Below are positions 1 through 8,911 of a stretch of 64,000 nucleotides of DNA, piece by piece. The DNA is from an uncultured Tropicimonas sp. (lineage in GTDB: Bacteria > Pseudomonadota > Alphaproteobacteria > Rhodobacterales > Rhodobacteraceae). Location of the stretch: positions 166,163 to 230,162 of the forward strand of contig CANLZY010000002.1 of assembly GCA_947495685.1 (NCBI GenBank), read 5' to 3'. The notes beneath the pieces were generated by a model, which worked only from the letters and a program-made list of their open reading frames with translations, made no database searches and was not told where the DNA came from. Numbering within the stretch: the first letter of the stretch is position 1; the number at the start of each line of letters is the position of its first letter. A program made the translations under genes and the position numbers.

Positions 1-1892
1 TCAGAAAGGGTCTGCCCTTCCGAACTGCTGATTGCGCTCATCAGGATGGACAGGCCGGTATCGTGATCCGAGAAACTGTCGACCCATTCATCCATGCCGC
101 CGCCGCCATTGATCGTGTCCCACTGGTTCTGGAAGCCCTGGATCCAGTCGTCGCCTGATCCGGTGCGCGCCACCAGATGCTCGATCCCCTGGAAATCGAC
201 CCGGCGGGTGGCGTCGCTCCAACCGGCGCCGGTGTTTACGTATCCATTGGTCGAATAGACGGTGGAGATGATTGCGCCCGCCGTGGCGTCGCTCCAGTTG
301 ATCGTCAGACGATCATCCCCCAAGCCGCCATCCATCCAGTCACGCCCGTTGTACGTGCCGAGGTCGTCATTGCCGTTGTACCCAAGTACGACATCATCCA
401 TTGCGCCCTTGTCGCGGAAACTGTCGTTGCCCTTGGTCAGGGTCAGGTCGGCCATTTCCACGTTGCTGACCTTGGTGCCATCGGCAAAGGTCTGGCCGGC
501 GTCCGACGCGATTTGCCACATACGGACGTCCATGCCGGCAGAGAGAGAGCTGAACGTGTCGGTCCATTCGTCGATCCCGTCGCCGCCATCGACGATGTCC
601 CATTTGTTGTGGACGCCCTGCAGCCAGTCATCACCCGACCCAGATGTCACGACCAGGTGTTCGATCCCCTGGAAGTCGACCCGGCGGGTTGAATCGCTCC
701 AGCCGCTGCCGGTCATCTCGTAGGCATTGGTGGCATAGACCGTCGACAACGTGACCATTTCCGTCGCGGCGTGCCAGTCGATCACCAGTTGGTCCTCGCC
801 CAGGCCGCCATCCATCCAGTCGCGCCCGTCCGAGGTGCCAAGGTCGTCATCGCCGTTGTAGCCATAGATGGCATCGTCATAGGCGCCGTGGTCCCGGAAG
901 GTGTCATTGCCCGCCGTCAGGGTCAGGTCGGCCATTTCGACATTGTTGACCTTGGTGCCGTCGGCGAAGCCTTGGCCCCCGCTTGACGAAATCAGGCTCA
1001 TGTCGACGTTCATTCCGGTGGACAGGCTGGTGAACTTGTCTGTCCATTCGTCTGTCCCGGCGCCTCCGTTGATCTTGTCCCACTTGTTGTGGACGCCCTG
1101 CAGCCAGTCATCGCCAGACCCCGCTGTCATCACCAGGTGTTCGATCCCCTGAAAGTCGACCCGGCGGGTGGAATCGCTCCAACCGGTGCCGGTCATTTCG
1201 TAGGCAGAGGTGGCATAGACTGTCGACAGGGTGATCTTGGCGGTCGCGGCATCCCAGTCGATGACCAGTTGGTCATTTCCCAGGCCGCCATCCATCCAGT
1301 CACGCCCGTTCGAGGTGCCCAGGTCGTCATCGCCGTTGTAGCCATAGATGACGTCATCATAGGCGCCATAGTCCCGGAACGAGTCGTCGCCCGCCGTCAG
1401 GGTCAGGTCGGCCATTTCGACATTGCGGACGGTTGTGCCGTCGGCAAAGCTCTGGCCGCCGCCGCTGGAAATCTGTGCCATGCGCACGTCGATCCCGGTG
1501 CTAAGGGCGGAGAAGGTGTCGACCCATTCATCGGTGCCCGAACCGCCGTTGACTTTGTCCCACTGGTTGCTGATGCCCTGGATCCAGTCGTTGCCCGAGC
1601 CGGTCGTCACATCCAGATGCTCGAACCCCTGAAAGTCGACCCGCCGGGGCGAGCTTGTCCATCCCGTGCCGGTATCGACCCAGGCAGAGGTCGAATAGAC
1701 GGTGTTGACATAGGTGGTCTGGGTCGCTGTGCCGTACGAGATGGTCAGCGTGTCACTGCCAAGGCCACCATCTGCAAAATCCTGACCGTAGGTGACAACC
1801 ACGTTGTCATTGCCATCCTTTGCCCAGATCGAGTCGTTGCCAGAAGTGTCCAGAAGTGTGTTGGAGCCGTCGGTGCCATAAATATCAGCCAT
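1..1892 (-). CDS. RTX-like repeat protein, 3' end outside window
   Basis: The reading frame opens at ATG 1890-1892 behind a strong GGGAGGGG ribosome site and runs off the left edge after 630 codons, so the C-terminus is missing. The first residues (MADIYGTDGSNTLLDTSGND) and recurring GxDGxDxL / GGLGxDxL stretches resemble haemolysin-type calcium-binding repeats. The rest is a tandem array of about 160-residue units, each with a RRVDFQGIEHL segment, a GSGDDWLQG segment, a VEMADLTLTAGND segment and a DWMDGGLGxDxL segment. No N-terminal signal peptide is visible, as expected if a type I secretion signal lies at the missing C-terminus. The array is Asp/Gly/Thr-rich and acidic. Probable secreted or surface calcium-binding protein; exact role unknown. 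No type I transporter genes are in the window. Confidence 0.75.
   Translation of the reverse strand, partial: MADIYGTDGSNTLLDTSGNDSIWAKDGNDNVVVTYGQDFADGGLGSDTLTISYGTATQTTYVNTVYSTSAWVDTGTGWTSSPRRVDFQGFEHLDVTTGSGNDWIQGISNQWDKVNGGSGTDEWVDTFSALSTGIDVRMAQISSGGGQSFADGTTVRNVEMADLTLTAGDDSFRDYGAYDDVIYGYNGDDDLGTSNGRDWMDGGLGNDQLVIDWDAATAKITLSTVYATSAYEMTGTGWSDSTRRVDFQGIEHLVMTAGSGDDWLQGVHNKWDKINGGAGTDEWTDKFTSLSTGMNVDMSLISSSGGQGFADGTKVNNVEMADLTLTAGNDTFRDHGAYDDAIYGYNGDDDLGTSDGRDWMDGGLGEDQLVIDWHAATEMVTLSTVYATNAYEMTGSGWSDSTRRVDFQGIEHLVVTSGSGDDWLQGVHNKWDIVDGGDGIDEWTDTFSSLSAGMDVRMWQIASDAGQTFADGTKVSNVEMADLTLTKGNDSFRDKGAMDDVVLGYNGNDDLGTYNGRDWMDGGLGDDRLTINWSDATAGAIISTVYSTNGYVNTGAGWSDATRRVDFQGIEHLVARTGSGDDWIQGFQNQWDTINGGGGMDEWVDSFSDHDTGLSILMSAISSSEGQTLS
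181..1660. repeat. Tandem 480-bp repeats inside the RTX-like gene
   Basis: The motif CGACCCGGCGGG (or a one-base variant) recurs at 197, 677, 1157 and 1637, a constant period of exactly 480 bp or 160 codons. Flanking blocks such as the tcgatcccctg preceding each copy keep the same spacing. At least three full units are visible, with a further partial unit on each side. The copies differ mainly by point substitutions with no length change seen, which suggests purifying selection or recent homogenisation. Confidence 0.85.
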
Positions 1893-2064
1893 CTTACCCC
1901 TCCCGGTTCAGAGCGTCGCCTTGGTTGCTCGAACCTGGCCCGGGTTCGGGCAGACCAGAATATGTGCATATTTTACACCGTTTGCGGTGCGCCCCATTTG
2001 ACCCTGATCATGGTTTGGTCCGAAACGGCACTAATTAAACAGAAATGTGAGGGTCTGGTTCGGA

Positions 2065-2730
2065 TCAGAATGTCGGGGCAACGCCGATAACTGGTCCGTG
2101 AGCGGCCAGAAGGGTGCCAAAGATCGCAAGGCCCGCAACCAGTCGCAGGATGCCGTTTGCAGTCGGCTCTACCCTGCGCGTGCCAGAGGCAAGACGCGTC
2201 CAGTCGGACAAGCCCAACTGGCGTTTCTTCCGACGGTCGATGAGCCGCATTCCAAGAACTGAAAACCCGGTAAACAGGCCAAACAGAAGGACGTGCGCCA
2301 CGTCCCCGTTGGGAAGCAGGTGCCCCGCCGACCAGAGCAGCAGCGCCACCAGCAAGGGGTGACGGCACCAACCGACAATGCCCGGATGGGCACGATCGAA
2401 ACTGTCGTTGTGCGCACCGCCAAACGACAAGGGATTGGGGCGGCCGAGGCTGAGCGCGGCAAGGCAGCAGCACAGGAACATGGCGGCATAGGTGATCTGG
2501 TTCTGCCATGTTGCCCAGCTCCACAGCATGACCACCGGTGCCCGCCCCGCAGCACCGAGTATCCAGGCCAGCGCCCCGATCGACAGGGCGGAATAGGCCC
2601 AGGTGAAGCCCACCGGCGACAGCCATTCCGACAGGCGGGCCTTTGCCGCCGGGCGGACCGGGATCGAATGCGACAACAGGAAAAAGCCCGTGGCGAGGAG
2701 GAGTTCGGTCCAGCCAGTGCCTGTCTGCAT
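2065..2730 (-). CDS. NnrU-family integral membrane protein
   Basis: A 221-residue multi-pass membrane protein starting at ATG 2728-2730. About six hydrophobic segments are seen, and the core NPLSFGG...HPGIVGWCRHPLLVALLLWSAGHLLPNGD is typical of the NnrU/isoprenylcysteine-methyltransferase-like fold. NnrU proteins were named from nitric-oxide/nitrite reduction loci in rhodobacters, but most lie outside denitrification clusters and their biochemical role is unsettled. A longer open frame continues upstream across the opposite-strand mutase gene and is antisense shadow. The gene is divergent from the phosphohexomutase and does not appear to be in an operon. No FNR or NnrR box was found just upstream. 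Confidence 0.8.
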   Translation of the reverse strand: MQTGTGWTELLLATGFFLLSHSIPVRPAAKARLSEWLSPVGFTWAYSALSIGALAWILGAAGRAPVVMLWSWATWQNQITYAAMFLCCCLAALSLGRPNPLSFGGAHNDSFDRAHPGIVGWCRHPLLVALLLWSAGHLLPNGDVAHVLLFGLFTGFSVLGMRLIDRRKKRQLGLSDWTRLASGTRRVEPTANGILRLVAGLAIFGTLLAAHGPVIGVAPTF

Positions 2731-2898
2731 GGTCGTTCGCTTCCTTGATCTGAGTGTCCGCCTGTCGCGCAGCATGGCTAGTGATGCGAGGCTGGCGTGG
2801 CAACCCCGGGTCTGACGCCTGACCCGATGCCAAACGGCTTGGTCTTGGTCGCGGGAACAGGCATAAACCCGGCAGGGCAGAGCGAGGAAGGTCTTTTC

Positions 2899-4269
2899 AT
2901 GCAACTGGAATGTTTCAAGAGCTACGATGTGCGCGGCCGGATCGGAGTTGATCTGGACGAGGCCATGTGCCGATCCATCGGGCGCGCCTTTGCGGCTGTC
3001 ATGAAGCCGCAAACAGTTGTTGTCGGGCGCGATGTGCGTGCCACGTCGCAGGCATTTCAGGCGGCGTTGGCCGAGGGTCTGCTGGAAAGCGGGGTCGATG
3101 TGCTCGACATCGGCCTTTGCGGCACCGAAGAGGTGTATTTTGCCACCGATCACTTTGGCGCCGGTGGCGGGCTGATGGTCACGGCCTCGCACAATCCCAT
3201 CACCTACAATGGCATCAAGCTGGTCGAACGGGGCGGACGCCCGATCCCGTCGGACGGTGGGTTCCACGAGATCCACGATCTGGTGGCGGCAGGGATTGCC
3301 GCGCCTGAGGGGCCGCGTGGAAGCCTTCGGCAGGTCGACCCGCGCCCGGCCTACGTCGACAAGGCGCTGTCCTTCATTGATCCGCCATCGTTGGCGGGGT
3401 TGAAAATTCTGGTCAACGCCGGAAACGGCTGTGCCGGTCCGACTTTCGATGCAATCGCAACCGCGCTGGCAGAACGCGGCGCGGCGCTGGAGTTCGAACG
3501 GATGCACCACACGCCCGATGGCGACTTTCCCAACGGGATCCCGAACCCGCTGCTGGCAGGGAACCGCCCCGCCACCGCCGACACGGTGAAAGCCAACGGG
3601 GCCGATTTTGGCGTCGCATGGGACGGCGATTTTGACCGCTGCTTCCTGTTCGACGAAACCGGCGCCTTCATCGATGGCGAGTATCTGGTCGGGCTGCTGG
3701 CCGAAGCCTTTCTCGACAAGGTTCCGGGCTCCAAGATTGTCCACGACACGCGGGTGATGTGGAACACGCAGGATCTGGTGACACGTGCCGGGGGGGAGAC
3801 CGTCGCGTCGCTGACCGGGCATGCGCATGTAAAGGCGACCATGCGCCGGGTCGATGCCGTCTATGGCGGAGAGATGTCCGCCCACCACTATTTCCGCGAT
3901 TTCATGTATTGCGACAGCGGCATGGTGCCGTGGTTGTTGATCGCCGAGTTCCTTTGCCGAACGGACAAGCCACTGTCGGAACTGATCGACGACATGCGCG
4001 CCAACTACCCGTCGTCCGGGGAAATCAACTTCACGGTGTCTGATTCCGCCGCTGCCATCGCGGCGATCGAGGCGGCGCTGGTGACCGATGATTGCGAGGT
4101 CGACCGGATGGATGGGGTCGGATTGAATTTCCCCGACCGGCGCCTGAACCTGCGGCGCTCGAGCACCGAACCGGTGCTGCGCCTGAACGTCGAGACTCGC
4201 GGTGATCAGGCGTTGCTGGCGGCGACCACGGCCCAGGTGATCGACCTGATTCGACCTTTCGAGATCTGA
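2899..4269 (+). CDS. Phosphomannomutase/phosphoglucomutase
   Basis: A 456-residue alpha-D-phosphohexomutase that interconverts hexose 6- and 1-phosphates, feeding GDP-mannose, UDP-glucose or exopolysaccharide precursor synthesis in the cytoplasm. The four family loops are in order: TASHNPITYNG with the phosphoserine near residue 100, the metal-binding DGDFDRC near 245, the sugar-specificity loop GGEMSAHHYF near 325, and the phosphate-binding RSSTEPVLRL near 420. The start at 2899 (MQLECFKSYDVRG) is chosen because AGGAAGG lies 8 bases upstream and family members begin here. The frame is open back to 2797 but that extension is not conserved-looking. GGEMSAHH is typical of bifunctional PMM/PGM enzymes (AlgC/ManB type). 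Confidence 0.93.
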   Translation: MQLECFKSYDVRGRIGVDLDEAMCRSIGRAFAAVMKPQTVVVGRDVRATSQAFQAALAEGLLESGVDVLDIGLCGTEEVYFATDHFGAGGGLMVTASHNPITYNGIKLVERGGRPIPSDGGFHEIHDLVAAGIAAPEGPRGSLRQVDPRPAYVDKALSFIDPPSLAGLKILVNAGNGCAGPTFDAIATALAERGAALEFERMHHTPDGDFPNGIPNPLLAGNRPATADTVKANGADFGVAWDGDFDRCFLFDETGAFIDGEYLVGLLAEAFLDKVPGSKIVHDTRVMWNTQDLVTRAGGETVASLTGHAHVKATMRRVDAVYGGEMSAHHYFRDFMYCDSGMVPWLLIAEFLCRTDKPLSELIDDMRANYPSSGEINFTVSDSAAAIAAIEAALVTDDCEVDRMDGVGLNFPDRRLNLRRSSTEPVLRLNVETRGDQALLAATTAQVIDLIRPFEI

Positions 4270-4402
4270 TCGGCCGCAGGCTTCCCTTGTTCCACTCACA
4301 CCGGGCGAACTGGTTGTTTCACTGTGGGATGTGCCGCCCCGAATTGCTCCACTGAGGTTCGGGCAGGGAGGCACGGGTGACAAAGCGGAGAGAGGCACAA
4401 CG

Positions 4403-4428
4403 GAAAAGGGCGCGCCCGTGGCACGCCC
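4403..4428 (-). terminator. Rho-independent terminator of rplY
   Basis: Read on the minus strand, GGGCGTG and CGCGCCC form a 7-bp stem (one G-T wobble) around a 7-base loop, followed by TTTTCC. It lies 37 bp past the L25 stop codon in the convergent gap with the mutase. Confidence 0.75.
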
Positions 4429-4464
4429 TCTCTTGATCATCGAAGTCGGTTCGACCCGAAGCGA

Positions 4465-5094
4465 TTACTCGGCTTCGGCTTCGCTCTCGCCGTCGTCTTC
4501 TTCGCTATCGTCCGACGACTTCAGGCTCGACGGGGCGGAGATCGACGCAATGTTGAAGTCGCGGTCAATCGTCGCCTTGGTGCCCTCGGGCAGGGTGACC
4601 TGCGAGATGGTCACGTGGTCGCCAATGTCGAGGCCATCCAGCGAAATCACGATCTTCTCGGGGATGTCGCCCGCAGTCACGATGAGTTCGATTTCCGGAC
4701 GCACGACCGTCAGCACGCCGCCCTTTCTCAGGCCAGGGGATGTATTCTCGTCGGTGAACTCGACGGGAATGAACAGGTTGACCTTCGAGGTCCGGCGCAG
4801 ACGCATGAAGTCGACGTGGGTCGGAAGGTCCTTGACGACATCCCGCTGCACGCCGCGGCAGATCACGCGAACGTCGTCGTGGCCTTCGACCTTCATGTTG
4901 AAGAGGGTCGACAGGAAGCGACCGGCTTTCAGGCGCTTCATCAGGACGTTGAAGGGGATCTTGATTGCAACGGGGTCTTCCCCGCCGCCATAGACGATGC
5001 CGGGTACCAGCCCGTCTCTCCGAGTTTGACGAGCGGCCCCCTTGCCTGTCCCCGTACGTACCTCGGCGTTAAGATCCGGAATCTCTCCAGCCAT
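4465..5094 (-). CDS. rplY: 50S ribosomal protein L25 (Ctc type)
   Basis: A 209-residue L25/general stress protein Ctc, which binds 5S rRNA in the large subunit. The N-terminal L25 domain (residues 1 to about 95) includes [25 protein letters not shown]. It is followed by the TL5-type beta domain (about 100-190, HVDFMRLRR then [14 protein letters not shown]) and a very acidic Ser/Asp/Glu tail. The start at 5094 ([12 protein letters not shown]) is preceded by AGGAGA at good spacing; the frame extends upstream without family similarity. In many relatives peptidyl-tRNA hydrolase (pth) follows rplY; here the next gene is the convergent phosphohexomutase, so the usual rplY-pth pairing is absent. Confidence 0.95.
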   Translation of the reverse strand: MAGEIPDLNAEVRTGTGKGAARQTRRDGLVPGIVYGGGEDPVAIKIPFNVLMKRLKAGRFLSTLFNMKVEGHDDVRVICRGVQRDVVKDLPTHVDFMRLRRTSKVNLFIPVEFTDENTSPGLRKGGVLTVVRPEIELIVTAGDIPEKIVISLDGLDIGDHVTISQVTLPEGTKATIDRDFNIASISAPSSLKSSDDSEEDDGESEAEAE

Positions 5095-5586
5095 GGGTAT
5101 TCTCCTAATTGGTGGGCATCCTCCAAGGGTGTATGCCCGGTGGGTGTGGAAGCAGGCCGTATAGGCGGCTTCCACGTTGTTGAAAAGTGCAATCTGCGTC
5201 CCGATGGCCCGTTTTAAAGGAGTTCGGGGCAAAATCGGACCCTTGACCGGCATGCAATGGCCGACCGTCCGGGTGCCGACCGCAGGACCAACACATTCAC
5301 TGCGCAGCCGGACCCGGCCAAGAGCGATTCGCCGCTGACAGTGAACATGACGCCGGGACCCGCTCCAAGGGGAGCTGGCACTGAGTTCCCCCTAGATCAT
5401 CCAGGTCAGGAACGTCGCGGATTCGTCCAGAACGCCGAATCTGCCTATTGGAATCCGCGCCGGTCGTGGTTCCCGAAAATTCAACAATGTCAGATACCTG
5501 AATGAGTGACGAAAGGTGCCCCGCACGCCGCGGTCCCAACGCCGACACCGTCCGCTGCGCTCGATCGGGAGAGTCCGCTACCATGA
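5095..5586. other. Long gap between rplY and the phasin promoter
   Basis: About 490 bp without a convincing gene. Open frames here show no family resemblance. It presumably holds the rplY promoter and leader on the minus strand. A GGGGAGCT/AGTTCCCC hairpin lies at 5369-5391 without a T-run. No tRNA or known riboswitch was recognised. Confidence 0.5.
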
Positions 5587-5600
5587 TTGACCGAGGTCAA
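5587..5600. promoter_or_regulatory. FNR-type box upstream of phasin gene
   Basis: TTGACCGAGGTCAA is a perfect TTGAC-N4-GTCAA palindrome of the CRP/FNR superfamily (FnrL, FnrP, Dnr or NnrR type). If bound at -41.5 it would place transcription start near 5635, giving a short leader before the ATG at 5672. TTAACC at 5622-5627 could serve as -10. Confidence 0.65.
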
Positions 5601-5671
5601 CGACAGGCGGTTTACCAATGGTTAACCATCGTCGAATGAGCAACGGATGCACGCGCAAGGGGGGCCGTGAC

Positions 5672-6019
5672 ATGTCCAGGGACAATTGGGGTACGGATCG
5701 AGTTCTGGATCAGACGCTGGAGTCTGTCACGGATTGGCAAAAGCTTGTGACGATGTCTGCCGGTTGGGCCGGGCCGGGGTGGGCGCAATCGGTTGCGGCG
5801 TTCAATGCCGAGGTCGTTCGGTTCCTGTCGGATCGGCTTGACGAGGATCTGAAGACGCAAGCCGAGATCCTGCAATGCCGAGACCCGGTGTCGTTGCGCG
5901 AGATACAGGGACGATTCCTGAAGACAGCTTTCGAGCAATACTGTGCAGAGATCGGGAAGCTGGTTCAAATGAACCAGGCTGCGGTCAGCCAGGTCTGCGC
6001 TCGGGAGAGCGGCGGCTAG
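5672..6019 (+). CDS. Phasin family protein
   Basis: A 115-residue helical protein resembling phasins, the small amphipathic proteins that coat polyhydroxyalkanoate granules. The stretch EVVRFLSDRLDEDLKTQAEILQCRDPVSLREIQGRFLKTAFEQYCAEIGKLVQM matches the usual phasin pattern (F/Y, aromatic spacing, helical heptads), about residues 45-105. The start at 5672 (MSRDNWGTD) has a purine-rich GGGGGCC upstream; ATGs at 5618 and 5636 are in frame but lie upstream of, or almost at, the start site implied by the FNR-type box at 5587. The gene is monocistronic with its own terminator. No PHA synthase or depolymerase is in the window, so a granule role is by family only. Confidence 0.75.
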   Translation: MSRDNWGTDRVLDQTLESVTDWQKLVTMSAGWAGPGWAQSVAAFNAEVVRFLSDRLDEDLKTQAEILQCRDPVSLREIQGRFLKTAFEQYCAEIGKLVQMNQAAVSQVCARESGG

Positions 6020-6101
6020 CGCCTGCCGGTTGGCCGGAGTTTCGGGGAGGACCCGCGAGGGGCGGAAACCGGTTACCACGATCAAAGGAATAGGTCTCTG
6101 G

Positions 6102-6145
6102 CCGCCGTCTCCCCGGATCGGGTGAGGCGGCGGTTCTTTTTCCGG
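6102..6145 (+). terminator. Rho-independent terminator after phasin gene
   Basis: CCGCCGTCTC pairs with GAGGCGGCGG (one G-T wobble) around a loop that can itself pair CCCG/CGGG, followed by TTCTTTTTCC. It lies about 85 bp past the phasin stop. Confidence 0.85.
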
Positions 6146-6808
6146 GCTGGCTGCGTTGGGCCGCTTGGGGCCGCCCTGACCGGAGGTGTGTCATCAGCCC
6201 GGGCGGGGCGGGGGGCCATCTCCAACCGAGTCATCCCTCTGGCACACGACGGGTATGAGGCCAGATCATGGCCCGCCGGAAAGCCGGCAGATCACGAACG
6301 CAGACACGGGGCTCGAAGGCGTGGCACATTGACGCCAAAGATACCGCTACCGCGCCGTATTTTCCCCGTTTGAACGGGCTTTGCAGGCCCGAAACCTCGT
6401 TTCACGACAGCATTTCCGGAAATCACGGTTCTGCACCTGTCGATGATTTCAGCCAGCAGTGACCGAGTTGTTCGTGCGATTTTTGCAGTAGAATATAGAA
6501 TAAAAACAGTGAATTGCGTTGATTTTGCTTCATTCTGACCCAAGGGCGAAAAGTCGTGCCCCGGTGCCCGCAGGTCGTCAAAATGGAACGAAGGACGAGC
6601 CGCAACGATTACGGTTGGGGGAGTGGCATTGCCCCGAGCCATGCTGACGGGCGTCACCAGATAGCGGCATTTGACAGGTGACATCAGCGCCTATCTGAGT
6701 ATGACAAGCGCCGAGGGCGGTAGCCCCGCTAAGGACCTTTACCCCCATTTCGGCGCTGCGAGCCCGGCTCGTGCAAGTGCCGCGATGATCCTGCTCTGAA
6801 ATGAGGAC
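6146..6808. other. Gap between phasin and GAPDH genes
   Basis: About 660 bp with no convincing gene; open frames on both strands (about 60-130 codons) show neither recognisable domains nor good ribosome sites. The segment 6475-6540 is conspicuously A/T-rich for this genome. A TTGACA at 6671 with TATCTG at 6692 (15-bp spacing) is a weak candidate promoter for the downstream GAPDH gene. The length would allow a long 5' leader or an unrecognised small RNA. Confidence 0.4.
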
Positions 6809-6814
6809 ATGACC

Positions 6815-7816
6815 ATGACAGTTAAAGTTGCCATCAACGGATTCGGCCGTATCGGACGCAACGTGCTCCGCGCCATCGTTGAGAATGGCCGTGACGATAT
6901 CGAAGTCGTTGCGATCAACGATTTGGGCCCGGTCGAGACCAACGCCCACCTCATCCGCTTCGACTCCGTGCATGGCCGTTTCCCCGGCACAGTCACCACG
7001 ACCGAAGACACGATCGATGTTGGCCGCGGCCCGATCAAGGTTACCGCGCTGCGCGACCCCAAGGAACTGCCCTGGGGCGACGTCGATATCGCGTTGGAAT
7101 GCACCGGCATCTTCACCGCGCGTGAAAAGGCCGCGATGCACCTGGAGAACGGTTCCAAGCGCGTTCTGATCTCGGCCCCCGGGGCCGGTGCCGACAAGAC
7201 CATCGTCTATGGCGTGAACGACGACGTGCTGACCGCCGCTGACACCGTGGTCTCGAACGCTTCGTGCACCACCAACTGCCTGTCGCCGGTCGCCAAGGTG
7301 ATCAACGATACCGTTGGCATCAAGCGCGGGTTCATGACCACGATCCACTCGTACACCGGCGACCAGCCGACGCTGGACACGCTGCACAGCGACATGTACC
7401 GCGCCCGTGCCGCAGCCGTGTCGATGATCCCGACCTCGACCGGTGCCGCCAAGGCCGTTGGTCTCGTGCTGCCCGAACTGAACGGCAAGCTGGACGGCGT
7501 CGCCATCCGCGTGCCGACGCCGAACGTCTCGGTTGTCGATCTCGTTATGGAAGTGAACCGTGACACGACCGTAGAAGAGATCAACGACGCGATCCGCGCC
7601 GCTGCGAACGGCCCGATGGCCGGCGTCCTGGGCTTCACCGACCTGCCCAACGTCTCCATCGACTTCAACCACGACAGCCATTCGTCGATCTTCCATACCG
7701 ATCAGACCAAAGTCATGGACGGCAACATGGTCCGCATCCTGACCTGGTATGACAACGAGTGGGGTTTCTCCTGCCGCATGGCCGACACCGCCGTGAAGAT
7801 GGGCTCGTTCCTCTGA
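6815..7816 (+). CDS. gap: Glyceraldehyde-3-phosphate dehydrogenase, type I
   Basis: A 333-residue NAD(P)-dependent GAPDH converting glyceraldehyde 3-phosphate to 1,3-bisphosphoglycerate (or back) in glycolysis, gluconeogenesis or the Calvin cycle. The Rossmann start [18 protein letters not shown], the catalytic [12 protein letters not shown] with its Cys near residue 153, and the C-terminal [12 protein letters not shown] are all present. The ATG at 6815 is preferred over 6809 because TGAGGA sits 8 bases before it but only 2 before the first ATG. The gene is followed by a strong terminator, so it is probably transcribed alone from the long upstream gap. Confidence 0.96.
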   Translation: MTVKVAINGFGRIGRNVLRAIVENGRDDIEVVAINDLGPVETNAHLIRFDSVHGRFPGTVTTTEDTIDVGRGPIKVTALRDPKELPWGDVDIALECTGIFTAREKAAMHLENGSKRVLISAPGAGADKTIVYGVNDDVLTAADTVVSNASCTTNCLSPVAKVINDTVGIKRGFMTTIHSYTGDQPTLDTLHSDMYRARAAAVSMIPTSTGAAKAVGLVLPELNGKLDGVAIRVPTPNVSVVDLVMEVNRDTTVEEINDAIRAAANGPMAGVLGFTDLPNVSIDFNHDSHSSIFHTDQTKVMDGNMVRILTWYDNEWGFSCRMADTAVKMGSFL

Positions 7817-7857
7817 ACTCGGTGGTGGCAGGCAACAGCCTGACCTGACAGACCTTC

Positions 7858-7892
7858 AAGGCCCCCGGCTCATCCGATCCGGGGGCCTTTTC
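7858..7892 (+). terminator. Rho-independent terminator after gap
   Basis: A perfect 9-bp GGCCCCCGG/CCGGGGGCC stem with a 10-base loop, directly followed by TTTTCC, about 40 bp past the GAPDH stop. Confidence 0.92.
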
Positions 7893-8097
7893 CGTTTTCG
7901 GGCAGTTATGACAGCCTCATGTTCCCGGCAATCTGGGCCCTTCTGTCCCGAGATATCCCCGCCGCAGGAGCGGCACCGGAATTCGGGCGAGGGCGCAGTC
8001 GGGCATTGCCAGCCCCCACCGAACCGCTCGACAGCATCGCCGGAACCTGTCACACCCCCGCCCCAACCGGCCCGGGTGGCAAGCAGGGGAGAAAGCA

Positions 8098-8793
8098 ATG
8101 TTTGACCGTTCCATCAAGATCGCGCCGTCGATCCTTTCGGCGGATTTCGCCAACTTCGGCCAGGAAATCCGCGCGATCGAAGCACAGGGCGCAGACTGGG
8201 TGCATGTCGACGTGATGGATGGCCATTTCGTGCCGAACCTCACTTTCGGCCCGCCGCTTTGCAAGGCGATCCGTCCGCACATCAGCACCGTCATGGACGT
8301 GCACCTGATGATCGCGCCGGTCGATCCCTACATCGATGCCTTTGCCGAGGCCGGGGCCGACATCATCACTGCGCATCTGGAAGCTGGTCCGCACATCCAT
8401 CGTACGCTCCAGGCGATTCGTGGTGCTGGATGCAAGGCGGGGCTGGCGCTGAACCCCGGCACCGGTATCGAGGATCTCGACTACCTTCTCGACATGGCGG
8501 ACCTGATCTGCGTGATGACTGTGAACCCGGGCTTTGGGGGGCAGAAATTCATCCACTCGCAGATCGAAAAGGTCCAGCGCTTGCGGGCCATGATCGGCGA
8601 CCGCCCTGTCCATATCGAAATCGACGGCGGGATCACCCCGCAGACAGCGCCGCTGATGGCCGCCGCCGGCGCCGACGTGCTGGTCGCGGGCTCTGCCGTG
8701 TTCACCGGCGGGGCCGTCGATACCCCTGGACCCTATGGCGACAATATCCGTGCCATCCGCGCCGCTGCAGAACAGGCCCGCCAGGCCGGCTGA
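8098..8793 (+). CDS. rpe: Ribulose-phosphate 3-epimerase
   Basis: A 231-residue TIM-barrel enzyme that interconverts ribulose 5-phosphate and xylulose 5-phosphate in the pentose phosphate and Calvin pathways. Signature segments are APSILSADF near residue 10 (catalytic Asp), HVDVMDGHFVPN near 36, MDVHLMI near 65, MTVNPGFGGQKFI near 142, and IDGGI near 176. GGGGAGAAAG lies immediately upstream of the ATG. The length is normal. It heads a co-directional group with an MBL hydrolase, a thioredoxin-fold protein, gph and a CbbY-like phosphatase, three of which deal with sugar or sugar-derived phosphates. Confidence 0.96.
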   Translation: MFDRSIKIAPSILSADFANFGQEIRAIEAQGADWVHVDVMDGHFVPNLTFGPPLCKAIRPHISTVMDVHLMIAPVDPYIDAFAEAGADIITAHLEAGPHIHRTLQAIRGAGCKAGLALNPGTGIEDLDYLLDMADLICVMTVNPGFGGQKFIHSQIEKVQRLRAMIGDRPVHIEIDGGITPQTAPLMAAAGADVLVAGSAVFTGGAVDTPGPYGDNIRAIRAAAEQARQAG

Positions 8794-8911
8794 CGCCGGA
8801 TCCATTCCTTCGCGTTCAGGCTGGCGGTGCGGTTTGATGGCACCGGCATTGCCATGCAGAAAATTGAATGCGAGAGTGCCCGGGAGCGGATACGCGACGG
8901 GAGGAAATCAC

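Noticed and set aside
2741..2755. TTGATCTGAGTGTC as an FNR box near the NnrU-family gene
   Set aside because: Only one half-site matches; the second half is absent.
2731..4440. Long minus-strand open frame (to 791 codons) continuous with the NnrU-family gene
   Set aside because: It is antisense to the phosphohexomutase with its clear motifs, a common GC-rich shadow; only the NnrU part has family character.
5257..5584. Open frames in the rplY-phasin gap
   Set aside because: Low-complexity Arg/Pro-rich translations without family similarity or ribosome sites.
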